Positions 18,652-27,165 of a DNA stretch of 64,000 nt are shown here, piece after piece. Source of the DNA: Pseudomonas putida (GTDB lineage Bacteria > Pseudomonadota > Gammaproteobacteria > Pseudomonadales > Pseudomonadaceae); assembly GCF_004357765.1 (NCBI RefSeq), contig NZ_SMTE01000001.1:434001-498000 (forward strand). Reading direction: 5' to 3'. The notes beneath the pieces were generated by a model, which was not told the origin of the DNA, did no database searches, and saw only the letters and a list, made by a program, of their open reading frames with translations. The translations under genes were made by a program, and so were the position numbers. The number at the start of each line of letters is the position of its first letter. Position 1 is the stretch's first letter.

Positions 18652-19302
18652 TCACACGGGTGTCGCTTTTGAAGAGGAAGGATTCGGATGAAAGAACACC
18701 CGCTCTCGTATTGGTCCTACCGCAATTTCACCGATTTCCTCATAGCCCTGGCGCTGGTAGAACGCCAGGTAATGCTCATTGCCGGTGTCCAGCACCACCC
18801 CTTGGGTGGTCGGATCCTCGGCACACCAGTCGTGCACAGCCTGTAACAATTGCTCGCCATAATGCCGCCCCTGGAATTGCGGATGCACCCCGAGCAACGG
18901 CAGAACATGGACCGGGTCGGTCGGCAGGCAACCGGCCAGTGCGGCCTGGTAATCCATGAAGCGCCGAGTACAGCGCAAGCCAGTACCCAACATCATGCGC
19001 AGACGCCAGGCCCAACTGTCGACGACGCCAAGCCGGCGCCGGGGCGGTACGATCAGGGCAAGGGCGATGAGGCGGTCGTCGAGCAGCAGGCCGATGGCTG
19101 GCAACTGCAGGTAGAAATGCTGGCGCACCCATTCCCGCACCCAGGTGCGCAGCCGCCGCTCGTAGCCAGGGCGTTGCGCCTCGAACAGGTAGGCGAAGGT
19201 GGGCTCATGGCGGTAAGCGTTGTACAGCAACGAGCGCGCCTCACGGCGAAAGCCGCCGTCCAGTTGGCAGACCGTTGCCTGCGGGGCATGGGTATCGGGC
19301 AT
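18652..19302 (-). CDS. GNAT-family N-acetyltransferase
   Basis: 216 residues. The acetyl-CoA binding motif A is LLGVHPQFQGRHYGEQLLQAVHDWC, followed by VVLDTGNEHYLAFYQRQGYEEIGE (motif B). The N-terminal part (REARSLLYNAYRHEPTFAYLF) resembles GNATs annotated near tamA in Pseudomonas. The substrate is unknown. It lies just upstream of tamA on the same strand, 42 bp away, so it may be in the same transcript. Confidence 0.85.
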   Translation of the reverse strand: MPDTHAPQATVCQLDGGFRREARSLLYNAYRHEPTFAYLFEAQRPGYERRLRTWVREWVRQHFYLQLPAIGLLLDDRLIALALIVPPRRRLGVVDSWAWRLRMMLGTGLRCTRRFMDYQAALAGCLPTDPVHVLPLLGVHPQFQGRHYGEQLLQAVHDWCAEDPTTQGVVLDTGNEHYLAFYQRQGYEEIGEIAVGPIRERVFFHPNPSSSKATPV

Positions 19303-19463
19303 CGCGCTCCTCCTTGGAAAGATTCGTTCAGTGCCTTGGAGGCGCGTAGAGGCGCATCGTTCAGCCTCATCAGCACGTTAGCAGTCACCTTAACAGGCCG
19401 CCACGCTGGTGATGAGGGTCGATGTCGGCTAGCATCGCGCCTTTTACCAGGATCATCTTTGCC

Positions 19464-20276
19464 ATGAAGATCGTCTGTTTCAACATCAACGGCCTGCGTG
19501 CCCGCCCGCACCAACTGGCGGCGCTGATCGACAAGCATCAGCCGGACTTGATCGGCCTGCAGGAAACCAAGGTCAGTGACGATCAGTTCCCGCTGGCAGA
19601 TGTCCAGGCGTTGGGCTATCACGTGCATTACCACGGCCAGAAAGGCCACTACGGCGTCGCCCTGCTCTCGCGCAAGCCTCCCCTGGCGTTGCACAAAGGC
19701 TTTGCCACCGATGAAGAGGACGCCCAGCGGCGCTTCATCTGGGGCACGTTCGAAGACGCCGACGGCAATCCGATCACCGTCATGAATGGCTACTTCCCCC
19801 AAGGCGAAAGCCGCGACCACCCGACCAAGTTCCCGGCCAAGCAGCGTTTCTACAGTGACCTGCAGGCCCTGCTCGAAGGTCAGTTCACTGCCGAACAGCC
19901 GCTGCTGGTGATGGGTGACATGAACATCTCGCCCCAGGATTGCGATATCGGCATCGGCCCGGACAACGCCAAGCGCTGGCTCAAGACCGGCAAGTGCAGT
20001 TTCCTGCCCGAGGAACGCGAGTGGATGGAGCGCCTGAAGAACTGGGGCCTGGTAGACAGTTTCCGCCACCTGCACCCGGAGGTAGCCGACCGTTTCAGCT
20101 GGTTCGACTATCGCAGCCGCGGTTTTGAGGATGAACCCAAGCGTGGTCTGCGCATCGACCTGATCATGGCCTCTCAGGGTTTGCTGCCACGGGTCAAGGC
20201 GGCGGGCGTCGACTACGAGCTGCGCGGTATGGAAAAGCCATCTGACCACGCACCGATCTGGCTGGAGCTGGGCTGA
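19464..20276 (+). CDS. xthA: Exodeoxyribonuclease III (AP endonuclease)
   Basis: 270 residues from the ATG at 19464 ([15 protein letters not shown]). Base-excision repair: cleaves abasic sites and degrades 3' ends. The EEP fold motifs are all present: Asn in FNINGLRA, Glu in GLQETKV, Asp/Asn in [11 protein letters not shown], and DHAP at the C-terminus ([11 protein letters not shown]). Monocistronic. The 14 residues upstream in the open frame are not part of the family. Confidence 0.95.
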   Translation: MKIVCFNINGLRARPHQLAALIDKHQPDLIGLQETKVSDDQFPLADVQALGYHVHYHGQKGHYGVALLSRKPPLALHKGFATDEEDAQRRFIWGTFEDADGNPITVMNGYFPQGESRDHPTKFPAKQRFYSDLQALLEGQFTAEQPLLVMGDMNISPQDCDIGIGPDNAKRWLKTGKCSFLPEEREWMERLKNWGLVDSFRHLHPEVADRFSWFDYRSRGFEDEPKRGLRIDLIMASQGLLPRVKAAGVDYELRGMEKPSDHAPIWLELG

Positions 20277-20283
20277 TGCCAGC

Positions 20284-20322
20284 GGCCCCGTCGCCTGTAG
20301 CCGGCTGACCGGCGATGGGGCC
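20284..20322. terminator. Hairpin between convergent xthA and anti-sigma gene
   Basis: 12-bp stem GGCCCCGTCGCC / GGCGATGGGGCC (one G-T mismatch) with a 15-nt loop between two converging genes. No strong T-run. Probable shared terminator by position. Confidence 0.45.
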
Positions 20323-20336
20323 TTGGCAGTCTTGGC

Positions 20337-21089
20337 CTACAACCCCAAACGCAACGCCTGCCCTACCCCTGCCCCGCGCGCATCGTCCGCGGCACTGACC
20401 AGGGCAAAGTTGTACGCACCATGGGACCAGTAACGCGCCTCCAACTGCCCATCTACACGCTGCCCATCGGGCATGCGCCCGAACAGCTTGCCGGGCGAGC
20501 GCATGAACAGGCTGATCCGCCGCCCCTGCTCGTCTTCGAACACCAACAGCGCTGCCGGCCCCTGTTCGTTGCTGAGCAATCGTGCACCTACCGGTGCGAA
20601 GCCATAGCCGCCGAGGTCCGGCAGCGGACCCACCTGGTCGAAATGCTGGCCTAGCCAGGCACGGAGCATAGCCGGATCGCTGGCCTTGACATCCAGCGCC
20701 TGGCTGGCGGCAAACATGCGGTGCGCCTGCAGCGCATCGGCCATGGGCAACACACTGTCCACCAAAGCCATGTCCCTGGCCTGCCAACCGCCCAGCCCAC
20801 CTACGCCGAGGGCTACCAGCAAGACTGCCGCCGATGCCCAGCGGCGCTGACGACGCTGGCGCAACTGCCGGCGCAATCGGCTCAGATCCAGTTGGGGCGC
20901 TCCTGGCAACTCACCCATCCCGGCTAATGCAGTGCGCAGGCGCCGAGCGTCGCTGCGCCAAGCCTCGACGCGCAGGGCCTGTTCAGGATTGGCAGCCAGC
21001 CACGCCTGCACCTCGGCCCGTCGCTGCGGGTCCAGGCGCTCGTCGATATACGCATGCAGTTCGTGCTCGCTGGGAATCAGGCGCGTCAT
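20337..21089 (-). CDS. Membrane anti-sigma factor
   Basis: 250 residues. The cytoplasmic N-terminus has the anti-sigma helices (EHELHAYIDERLDPQRRAEVQAWL). One transmembrane helix follows at about 85-102 (WASAAVLLVALGVGGLGGW), then a periplasmic domain. There is no HxxxCxxC zinc motif. Overlaps the ECF gene by four bases (ATGA), the standard arrangement for a sigma/anti-sigma pair. It presumably holds the sigma factor at the membrane until a periplasmic signal arrives. Confidence 0.9.
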   Translation of the reverse strand: MTRLIPSEHELHAYIDERLDPQRRAEVQAWLAANPEQALRVEAWRSDARRLRTALAGMGELPGAPQLDLSRLRRQLRQRRQRRWASAAVLLVALGVGGLGGWQARDMALVDSVLPMADALQAHRMFAASQALDVKASDPAMLRAWLGQHFDQVGPLPDLGGYGFAPVGARLLSNEQGPAALLVFEDEQGRRISLFMRSPGKLFGRMPDGQRVDGQLEARYWSHGAYNFALVSAADDARGAGVGQALRLGL

Positions 21090-21607
21090 TTCAGCCTCCG
21101 CAAGGCCGGGGGCGGCGGGTTGCCCTCGGTCAATTCACGTAACGCGGCGCGGGCGCGCGACAGGCGCGACATCACCGTACCAATGGGTATGCCCAAGGCT
21201 TGGGCGGCCTCTTTGTAACTCAGTCCCTCGACACTGACCAACAGCAGCAATGCCCGTTGTTCCGCACTCAGACGGGCGAAGGCTCGCAAGTCGGCCTGGG
21301 CCATGACGATGCTCTCGGTGTCGCTGGCCAGCGGCTCGCTGGCAGCCTCGCCGAGGCCGAACCAGGACAGCCAGCGGGCGTGCAGGCGCTCACGACGTTT
21401 ACCGTCGAGGAACAGCCGATACAGGATGGTGAACAACCAGGCGCGCAGGCCATCGGCATCACGCTGCTGGTCGCTGCGGCTCAGGGCCCGCTCGACCGTA
21501 GCCTGGACCAGGTCATCGGCACCACCGGCATCGCGGGTCAGCCAGAGGGCAAAGCGACGCAGGCGTTGCAGCAGCTCGCGCCACTGGGTGTCATCCAGCT
21601 CATGCAT
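21086..21607 (-). CDS. ECF-family RNA polymerase sigma factor
   Basis: 173 residues. Region 2 (LRRFALWLTRDAGGADDLVQATVERAL) and region 4 (ARLSAEQRALLLLVSVEGLSYKEAAQALGIPIGTVMSRLSRARAAL) are complete. Co-translated with the anti-sigma gene. The upstream region contains a promoter-like motif for each direction with the same spacing, so it probably transcribes both its own operon and the divergent catalase-cytochrome genes. Confidence 0.94.
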   Translation of the reverse strand: MHELDDTQWRELLQRLRRFALWLTRDAGGADDLVQATVERALSRSDQQRDADGLRAWLFTILYRLFLDGKRRERLHARWLSWFGLGEAASEPLASDTESIVMAQADLRAFARLSAEQRALLLLVSVEGLSYKEAAQALGIPIGTVMSRLSRARAALRELTEGNPPPPALRRLK

Positions 21608-21649
21608 GGCAAGATTCCGGGCTTTGGATGTGGGTCAGTGTAAGAGGCA

Positions 21650-21675
21650 GACGTCTGAGCAGGAAATCTATTCCC
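21650..21675 (-). promoter_or_regulatory. Candidate ECF-type promoter for the sigma/anti-sigma operon
   Basis: On the minus strand: GGGAATAG (21675-21668), 14 nt, then CGTC (21653-21650). Start site expected about 35 nt before the sigma ATG. Matches the plus-strand element at 21681-21706 in both boxes and spacing. Sigma recognition is inferred. Confidence 0.6.
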
Positions 21676-21680
21676 AGGCA

Positions 21681-21706
21681 GGGAATAAGTTTTGCCCTGC
21701 CGCGTC
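21681..21706 (+). promoter_or_regulatory. Candidate ECF-type promoter for the catalase-cytochrome operon
   Basis: GGGAATAA (21681-21688), 14 nt, then CGTC (21703-21706). Gives a leader of about 25 nt to the ATG at 21740. The two -35 boxes form an inverted repeat ATTCCC-N5-GGGAAT, placing the two promoters back to back. Confidence 0.6.
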
Positions 21707-21739
21707 GTACACGCACCTCAACTGCAATGGACACATGCC

Positions 21740-22786
21740 ATGAAAGCTCCCCTGCACGGTCTGCCCAAGGCGTTGCGCCTTGGCGGGATCGGCGCGACAT
21801 TGCTGGCGCTGGGCGGCGCCTTCGCCTATGCCGCCGGCTGGGTCGGTGGCCCCGCGCTGACCCCGCAGCGCATCATCGACACTTTCGAAGCCCAGGCCGG
21901 TCATCATCCAGGCTATCGGAAGAACCACGCCAAGGGCCTTTGCGTCAGTGGTTACTTCCAGGCCAGTGGGCAGGCTGCCGCACTCTCCACCGCCCGCGTG
22001 TTCAGCCAGGCCCGGGTACCGGTGATCGGCCGCTTCGCCATCGGCGGCGCCAATCCCTTCGCGCCGGACACCAGTGTTCCAGTGCGCAGCCTGGCGCTGC
22101 AGCTCAGCAGCGATGACGGCCAAGTCTGGCGCACTGGCATGAACAATCCGCCGGTACTGGCGGTGAGCACGATAGAAGGTTTCTACGATCAGGTACTGGC
22201 CAGCGCACCGGACCCAGCCACTCGCAAACCCGACCCGGCCAAGCTGCAAGCCTTCTTCGCTGCCCACCCGGAAAGCGCGGCGTTTCGCCAGTGGGCCGCC
22301 AACTACAAGCCGAGCGACAGTTTTGCCAACACCCAGTACCACAGCATCAACGCCTTTCGCCTGATCGATGCGCAGGGCGCCGAGCATCCGGTGCGCTGGC
22401 AGCTTGAGCCGCAGGCCGCTTTCACGCCCCTGCCGGGACAGGTTGACGACAAGCAGTTCCTCCAGCACGACCTGCAGCAGCGCCTGGCCCAGGGGCCGCT
22501 GCGCTGGACCCTGCGCCTGACCCTGGCCGAACCCGGCGATGCCGTCGACGATCCCGCCCGTCCCTGGCCAAGCGAACGACGCAGCGTCGACGCCGGCACC
22601 CTGGTGCTGGAAAAGGTCGACGGGCCAGAACAGGGTGCTTGCCGCGATCTGAACTTCGACCCGCTGATCCTGCCGAGCGGTATCCGCCCCTCCGCCGATC
22701 CGATCCTCGCGGCGCGGTCGACCGCCTATTCGGAGTCGTTCAACCGCCGCAGCCGAGAATCGCTGCAAACCGGAGCCCGCCCATGA
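21740..22786 (+). CDS. srpA: Catalase-related peroxidase, periplasmic (SrpA-like)
   Basis: 348 residues from the ATG at 21740, with an N-terminal hydrophobic export segment (IGATLLALGGAFAYAAGW). Short catalase-fold enzyme: haem distal region GHHPGYRKNHAKGLCVSGYF, RFAIGGANPFAPD, and proximal haem-ligand Tyr region FANTQYHSINAFR. Removes peroxides in the periplasm. The next gene overlaps by four bases and encodes a cytochrome b561 that can supply electrons. Divergent from the ECF sigma pair that likely controls it. Confidence 0.9.
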   Translation: MKAPLHGLPKALRLGGIGATLLALGGAFAYAAGWVGGPALTPQRIIDTFEAQAGHHPGYRKNHAKGLCVSGYFQASGQAAALSTARVFSQARVPVIGRFAIGGANPFAPDTSVPVRSLALQLSSDDGQVWRTGMNNPPVLAVSTIEGFYDQVLASAPDPATRKPDPAKLQAFFAAHPESAAFRQWAANYKPSDSFANTQYHSINAFRLIDAQGAEHPVRWQLEPQAAFTPLPGQVDDKQFLQHDLQQRLAQGPLRWTLRLTLAEPGDAVDDPARPWPSERRSVDAGTLVLEKVDGPEQGACRDLNFDPLILPSGIRPSADPILAARSTAYSESFNRRSRESLQTGARP

Positions 22787-23316
22787 AACCTCAAGCCTTC
22801 CACCCCGTCGCACGCCTGCTGCATTGGCTGATGGCGCTACTGATCCTGGCCATGCTGTTCATCGGTGTGAGCATGGTCGGCGACCTCTCGCCCCGGCACA
22901 CTTGGCTGCTGCCCCTGCACAAGGCCATTGGCCTGGCATTGCTGGTGCTGGTACTGGTACGCATTGGCCTGCGCCTGACCCTTGCGCACCCGGCCCTGCC
23001 CACCGACCTGCCCCCCGTGCAACGGTTCGCTGCGGGTGCCTCGCACCTGCTGCTGTACGGTTTGATGCTGGCCATGCCGCTGTTGGGATGGGCCATGCTG
23101 TCGGCAGGTGGCTATCCGCGTCCGCTGCAATTGCCCGCCATCGCTCCCCATGACCTGCAGCTGTATGCCATGCTGCGACAGGCCCATGGTTGGGCGGGCT
23201 ATCTGTTGTTCGCTACCGTCCTGGTCCACCTTGGCGCAGCCCTGGTGCATGCCTGGGTACGTCGGGACACGGTGATGCGCAGCATGTGGCCTGGGCCGTT
23301 GGGGCGTAGCGAATAG
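22783..23316 (+). CDS. Cytochrome b561
   Basis: 177 residues with four transmembrane helices and haem-ligand histidines in the expected helices: HPVARLLHWL, LPLHKAIGLAL, and QAHGWAGYLLFATVLVHLGAALVHAW. Inner-membrane electron carrier. Start ATG at 22783 overlaps the catalase stop (ATGA), so the two are one operon and the cytochrome may feed electrons from the quinol pool to the periplasmic peroxidase. Confidence 0.93.
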   Translation: MKPQAFHPVARLLHWLMALLILAMLFIGVSMVGDLSPRHTWLLPLHKAIGLALLVLVLVRIGLRLTLAHPALPTDLPPVQRFAAGASHLLLYGLMLAMPLLGWAMLSAGGYPRPLQLPAIAPHDLQLYAMLRQAHGWAGYLLFATVLVHLGAALVHAWVRRDTVMRSMWPGPLGRSE

Positions 23317-23342
23317 CGGGTCGACATCGGGTAAGCATTCTC

Positions 23343-23552
23343 TTGACATCCTCCCCGCCCTAAAGGACGGGGATTCCTACAGGTAGACGGCCATGCCCGA
23401 CCGCGAGAATGTTCTTCGCCGCGTTAATGTCGCGGTCGTGAGTGACACCACACTCACAAGTCCATTCTCTTATTCCAAGGCCTGTCCTACCTTTCGGACT
23501 ACTGGGCGGAGTTCGCACGCCTCGCTATCCCTTCCCGCACTAAAGTACGGGG
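23343..23552 (-). mobile_element. Shrunken IS200/IS605-type element with both end hairpins
   Basis: About 210 bp containing the last part of tnpB (minus strand) between two subterminal hairpins in the same orientation: CCCCGCCCTAAAGGACGGGG at 23353-23372 and TCCCGCACTAAAGTACGGGG at 23533-23552. The loop TAAA is identical and the stem changes compensate (CC/GG versus AC/GT). The minus-strand end reads GATGTCAA, resembling an IS605 right end. No tnpA. It sits 19 bp before an MFS start codon. Confidence 0.65.
23360..23524 (-). pseudogene. TnpB C-terminal fragment
   Basis: Minus-strand frame of 54 codons. It carries the second half of the TnpB zinc finger and the last RuvC motif: GIREWTCECGVTHDRDINAAKN (split as GIREW, TCECG, THDRDINAAKN), then ILAVGHGRLPVGIPVL-stop. 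The catalytic N-terminal RuvC residues and first CxxC are missing. The downstream end of tnpB plus the right end is the region where TnpB guide RNA is normally made, so a stub of that RNA could still be transcribed. Confidence 0.75.
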
Positions 23553-23571
23553 TATCTCGCGGAGAAAACCG

Positions 23572-24774
23572 ATGAACGTCGCCCAGGACCCTGCCAATCT
23601 GTCCGCCTCCCGCCTGGACCTGCGCCCGCTGCTGCTGGCGAACATGGCCTGTACCATGTCGATGATGGCGTTCGTCGCCCTGATCGGACCGATCGCCCGG
23701 CTGCTCGGCATGGCCACCTGGCAGGCCGGCGCGGCGGTTACCGTGGCTGGCGTGGTCTGGGTGCTGCTGGCAAGGCCCTGGGGGCGAGCCGCCGACCGCC
23801 TTGGACGGCGGCGCATTCTGTTGCTGGGCAGCGCCGGCTTTACCCTGGCCTACTGGCTGATGTGCCTGTTCATCGAAGGCGCCCTGCGCTGGCTGCCAGG
23901 GGCGACCCTGGCGTTCGTCGGCCTGATCATCGCCCGTGGCTGCATCGGAGCGTTCTATGCCGCGATTCCGGTAGCGTGCAATGCCCTGATCGCCGACCAT
24001 GTCGAGCCACGCCGACGGGCTCGGGCCATGGCCTCACTGGGTGCAGCCAATGCGGTCGGCCTGGTGGTCGGCCCGGCGCTGGCCGCGCTGCTGGCGCGAC
24101 ACAGTCTGAGTTTGCCGTTCCACGTAATGTCGCTGCTGCCTGCCGGGGCCTTTCTCTATCTACTGTTGCGCTTGAGAACACGCCCCTTGCCCCACAACCA
24201 TGCGCCTAGCCCGGTACACCTGGCTGATCCGCGCCTGCGCCGCCCCCTGCTGGTGGCCTTCAGCGCCATGCTGGCAGTGACGGTATCGCAGATCGTGGTC
24301 GGTTTCTTTGCCCTCGACCGCCTGCAACTGAGCCCGGCCGAAGCTGCCCAGACGGCCGGCATCGCCCTGACCACGGTGGGCGTGGCACTGATTCTGGCGC
24401 AGTTCCTGCTGCGGCGGCTGGAATGGCCACCGCTGAAGATGATCCGGGTGGGCGCCAGCGTTTCGGCGCTTGGTTTCGCCTGTGGCGCGGCGGCCACCTC
24501 CGCCTCCTGGTTGTGGGCCTGCTATTTCATTGCCGCGGCGGGCATGGGCTTCGTCTTCCCGGCCTTTTCCGCACTGGCCGCCAACGCCATGCAAGCCAAC
24601 GAGCAAGGCGCCACGGCCGGCTCGATCGGCGCAGCCCAGGGCATGGGCGCAGTGATCGGACCATTGGCCGGGACCCTGGTCTACGCCCTCGATCCGCGCC
24701 TGCCGTTCCTGGCAGTGGCTGCGCTGTTGCTGCTGGTCGGGCTGTGGCCGATGCCACGCGTCAAACTAGCCTGA
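23572..24774 (+). CDS. MFS transporter
   Basis: 400 residues with 12 predicted helices. The loop 2-3 motif reads RPWGRAADRLGRRRILLLG. A clean second half begins near HLADPRLRRPLLVAFSA. It resembles multidrug/sugar efflux MFS proteins of Pseudomonas. The ATG at 23572 follows GGAGA by 7 bp. Its upstream promoter region is occupied by the IS605-type remnant, so its expression signals may come from that element. Substrate unknown. Confidence 0.88.
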   Translation: MNVAQDPANLSASRLDLRPLLLANMACTMSMMAFVALIGPIARLLGMATWQAGAAVTVAGVVWVLLARPWGRAADRLGRRRILLLGSAGFTLAYWLMCLFIEGALRWLPGATLAFVGLIIARGCIGAFYAAIPVACNALIADHVEPRRRARAMASLGAANAVGLVVGPALAALLARHSLSLPFHVMSLLPAGAFLYLLLRLRTRPLPHNHAPSPVHLADPRLRRPLLVAFSAMLAVTVSQIVVGFFALDRLQLSPAEAAQTAGIALTTVGVALILAQFLLRRLEWPPLKMIRVGASVSALGFACGAAATSASWLWACYFIAAAGMGFVFPAFSALAANAMQANEQGATAGSIGAAQGMGAVIGPLAGTLVYALDPRLPFLAVAALLLLVGLWPMPRVKLA

Positions 24775-24870
24775 GAAGCACAGCGCGCAAGCGAGCAGAG
24801 TATGTTTTAATGCCTCGCCCATTATTTTTGACACCTTTGACAACCCTTCTTTTCTGACTTCAAGGCGGCT

Positions 24871-25416
24871 ATGGACACGGGGACACGACTCAAACTGGTG
24901 CGTGAACGCAATAACCTCTCCCAGCGGGAACTCGCCCGCCGCAGTGGGTTGACCAACTCGACCATTTCGCAGATCGAGCAGAACCGCGTCAGTCCATCGG
25001 TCAGTTCGCTGAAAAAGCTGCTCGAAGGCATCCCCATGACCCTGGCTGAGTTCTTCAGCTTCGACGAGCCGGTTCGCGAGGAGCGTTTCGTGTTCCGCGC
25101 CGGCGAGCAGCCGGACCTCGGTCGCAACGGCCTGCGTATGCTGCTGGTCGGGGCCAGTGTCGAAGCGCGGCAAATGCGCATGTTGCGTGAGCTCTACGCC
25201 CCGGGCGCCGATTCGGGCGAGCCGATCGTGCACGCCGAAGGCGAAGAATGCGGCCTGGTGACCCGAGGCACGGTGGAGTTGTGGGTCGATGGCCAGGTCA
25301 GCGTGCTGAACTCTGGCGATGGCTACTACATCCCGACCACCCTGCCGCACAGCTTCAAGAATATCGGCCCCGACGAGGCCGAGATCATCAGCGCCAACAC
25401 CCCGGCCAACTTCTGA
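24871..25416 (+). CDS. XRE-family regulator with C-terminal cupin domain
   Basis: 181 residues. HTH at the N-terminus (LKLVRERNNLSQRELARRSGLTNSTISQIEQNRVSPSVSSLKKLL) and a cupin sensor domain (EPIVHAEGEECGLVTRGTVELWVDGQ… PHSFKNIGPDEAEIISANTPANF). Same architecture as PuuR, which controls putrescine use. Its neighbours are not polyamine-catabolic genes; the next gene starts 14 bp downstream. Effector and targets unknown. Confidence 0.9.
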   Translation: MDTGTRLKLVRERNNLSQRELARRSGLTNSTISQIEQNRVSPSVSSLKKLLEGIPMTLAEFFSFDEPVREERFVFRAGEQPDLGRNGLRMLLVGASVEARQMRMLRELYAPGADSGEPIVHAEGEECGLVTRGTVELWVDGQVSVLNSGDGYYIPTTLPHSFKNIGPDEAEIISANTPANF

Positions 25417-25430
25417 CCGCAGGCGCCCCG

Positions 25431-26024
25431 ATGAGGCACCTCCTCCTGCTGGCCAGTCTGCTGCTGGCGCTCCCGGTATCGGCCGAACAAGCCTGCCCCG
25501 AAGGACAATATCCGGTGTGCCTGTTGGGGTGCTTCTGCGCCCCGATCGATCCAGGCCAGGCTGGCCAGGTGCTCAAGGATGTCGAGGTGATGGCCTCGGC
25601 CAGTCTTGCCTTTGCCTTGCGCCAGGCGCGCGACCAGGCGGCTGCCCTGGGCAGCGAACCGATCCCTTTGCATATCCGTGCGCAGCTTGAGCCGTGGTAC
25701 GACTTTGCCGTGCTGGACGCAGCGCGCTACCGGGTTGGCGACGAGCAACAGCTCAGTGCGGCCAATGCCATGCTGCAGAACCCGGATGTAAATGCGGTCA
25801 CCTTGATCGACACGATCGTGTTCCGCCATGCCGACGATGCCGAGGACAACGTGGCGTTGTGGGCCCACGAGCTCAAGCATGTCCAACAGTACCAGGAGCT
25901 GGGCGTCGAAGCGTTCGCCCAGCGTTACACCCGCGACTACCAGGCGCTGGAGGAGCCGGCCTATGCGATCGAGGCCGAGGTGAGAAAGGCATTGCGTGGA
26001 CGCAGTTCAGGGCACGCACGCTGA
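25431..26024 (+). CDS. Secreted protein with an HExxH (HELKH) zinc-peptidase-like motif
   Basis: 197 residues. A signal peptide (LLLLASLLLALPVSA) is followed by a Cys-rich stretch (CPEGQYPVCLLGCFC). Residues ~150-155 read LWAHELKHVQQY, an HExxH metal site, with downstream glutamates (EEPAYAIEAEV) that could be the third ligand. It resembles the DUF4157-type domain. It follows the XRE-cupin gene by 14 bp and is probably co-transcribed. Activity is unproven. Confidence 0.75.
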   Translation: MRHLLLLASLLLALPVSAEQACPEGQYPVCLLGCFCAPIDPGQAGQVLKDVEVMASASLAFALRQARDQAAALGSEPIPLHIRAQLEPWYDFAVLDAARYRVGDEQQLSAANAMLQNPDVNAVTLIDTIVFRHADDAEDNVALWAHELKHVQQYQELGVEAFAQRYTRDYQALEEPAYAIEAEVRKALRGRSSGHAR

Positions 26025-26056
26025 GCGCGCCCTGCCATTATCAATGGCCCTGCGAC

Positions 26057-27049
26057 TCAAGGCGCAGCGGTCGCCTGCTCCGCCGCCACTTCACGGCTGG
26101 CATAGCGCTGCGCCAGGACCGCACAGACCATCAGTTGAATCTGATGAAACAGCATGAGCGGCAAGATCATCGCGCCAATGCCGCTGCCGACGAACAATAC
26201 CTGCGCCATCGGCACCCCCGTGGCCAGGCTCTTCTTGGAGCCGGCGAAGACGATGGTGATGCGATCCTCCACGCTGAAGCCCAGTACCTTGCCGAGCAAG
26301 TGGGTGCCGAACAGCACCACCGCCAACAGAATGCCGCAAACGGCAAACAAACCTGCCAGGTGCTGGGACGACACCGTATGCCACAGACCCGTGACCACCG
26401 CTTCGCTGAATGCGGTGTAGACCACCAGCAGAATCGAGCCCTGATCCACCAGCTTCAGCCAACGGGCGTTGTGCTTGACCCAAGCGCCAATCCAGCGGCG
26501 CGCAATCTGTCCGGCCACGAATGGCACCAGCAATTGCAGGGTGATCTTGAGCACGGCATCCAGGCCGGAGCCGGTGTCGCCACTGGCGCCGAGCAGCATC
26601 ATCACCAGCAGCGGAGTGAGGAAGATGCCGATCAGGCTGGAGGCAGCAGCGCTGCAGATGGCCGCGGGGACGTTACCGCGCGCCAGCGAGGTGAAAGCGA
26701 TGGCCGATTGCACGGTGGCTGGCAGCGCGCAAAGGTAGAGAATCCCCAGGTACAGCTCGTTACCGACCAGCGGCACGAACAATGGCTTGAAGGCCATGCC
26801 CAACAGGGGGAAGAGCACGAAGGTGCAGGAAAACACCAGCAGGTGCAGGCGCCAGTGCCCGGCGCCGGCGATGATCGCTTCGCGCGACAATTTCGCCCCG
26901 TGCAAGAAAAACAGCAGGCCGATGGCCAGGTTGGTCAGCCAGCCGAAATAGACAGCGCCATCGCCCGAACAAGGCAGCAAAGTGGCGATCGCTACAACGC
27001 TGAGCAAGGCCAGGGTGAAGTTGTCGAACAACATCCGCACATACTTCAT
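26057..27049 (-). CDS. Bile acid:sodium symporter family (YfeH-like) transporter
   Basis: About 330 residues with 10 hydrophobic helices. Start ATG at 27049 (MKYVRMLFDNFTLALL) is preferred over the TTG at 27076 because it has GGAAA 6 bases before and begins like other family members. Characteristic segments: LTNLAIGLLFFLHGAKLSREAI and GSKKSLATGVPMAQVLF. Despite the family name, YfeH-like members in Pseudomonas have no known substrate. Divergent from ampC. Confidence 0.87.
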   Translation of the reverse strand: MKYVRMLFDNFTLALLSVVAIATLLPCSGDGAVYFGWLTNLAIGLLFFLHGAKLSREAIIAGAGHWRLHLLVFSCTFVLFPLLGMAFKPLFVPLVGNELYLGILYLCALPATVQSAIAFTSLARGNVPAAICSAAASSLIGIFLTPLLVMMLLGASGDTGSGLDAVLKITLQLLVPFVAGQIARRWIGAWVKHNARWLKLVDQGSILLVVYTAFSEAVVTGLWHTVSSQHLAGLFAVCGILLAVVLFGTHLLGKVLGFSVEDRITIVFAGSKKSLATGVPMAQVLFVGSGIGAMILPLMLFHQIQLMVCAVLAQRYASREVAAEQATAAP

Positions 27050-27165
27050 AACAGTTTCCATCTTGTCGTTGTCCAAACCGCGACGATACCGTCTGCTGTT
27101 GCTTCCTGCTAACGCCAGAGCTCCCGCCGATATCGCTCAACGGACACCCTTTCAAAGGATCGACC

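Noticed and set aside
23343-23552. Active TnpB nuclease or CRISPR-like system
   Set aside because: Only the last ~54 codons of tnpB remain and no tnpA or repeat array is present.
25694-27112. 472-codon frame across the HELKH gene and the symporter
   Set aside because: Opposite or alternative frame of two credible genes; no family character.
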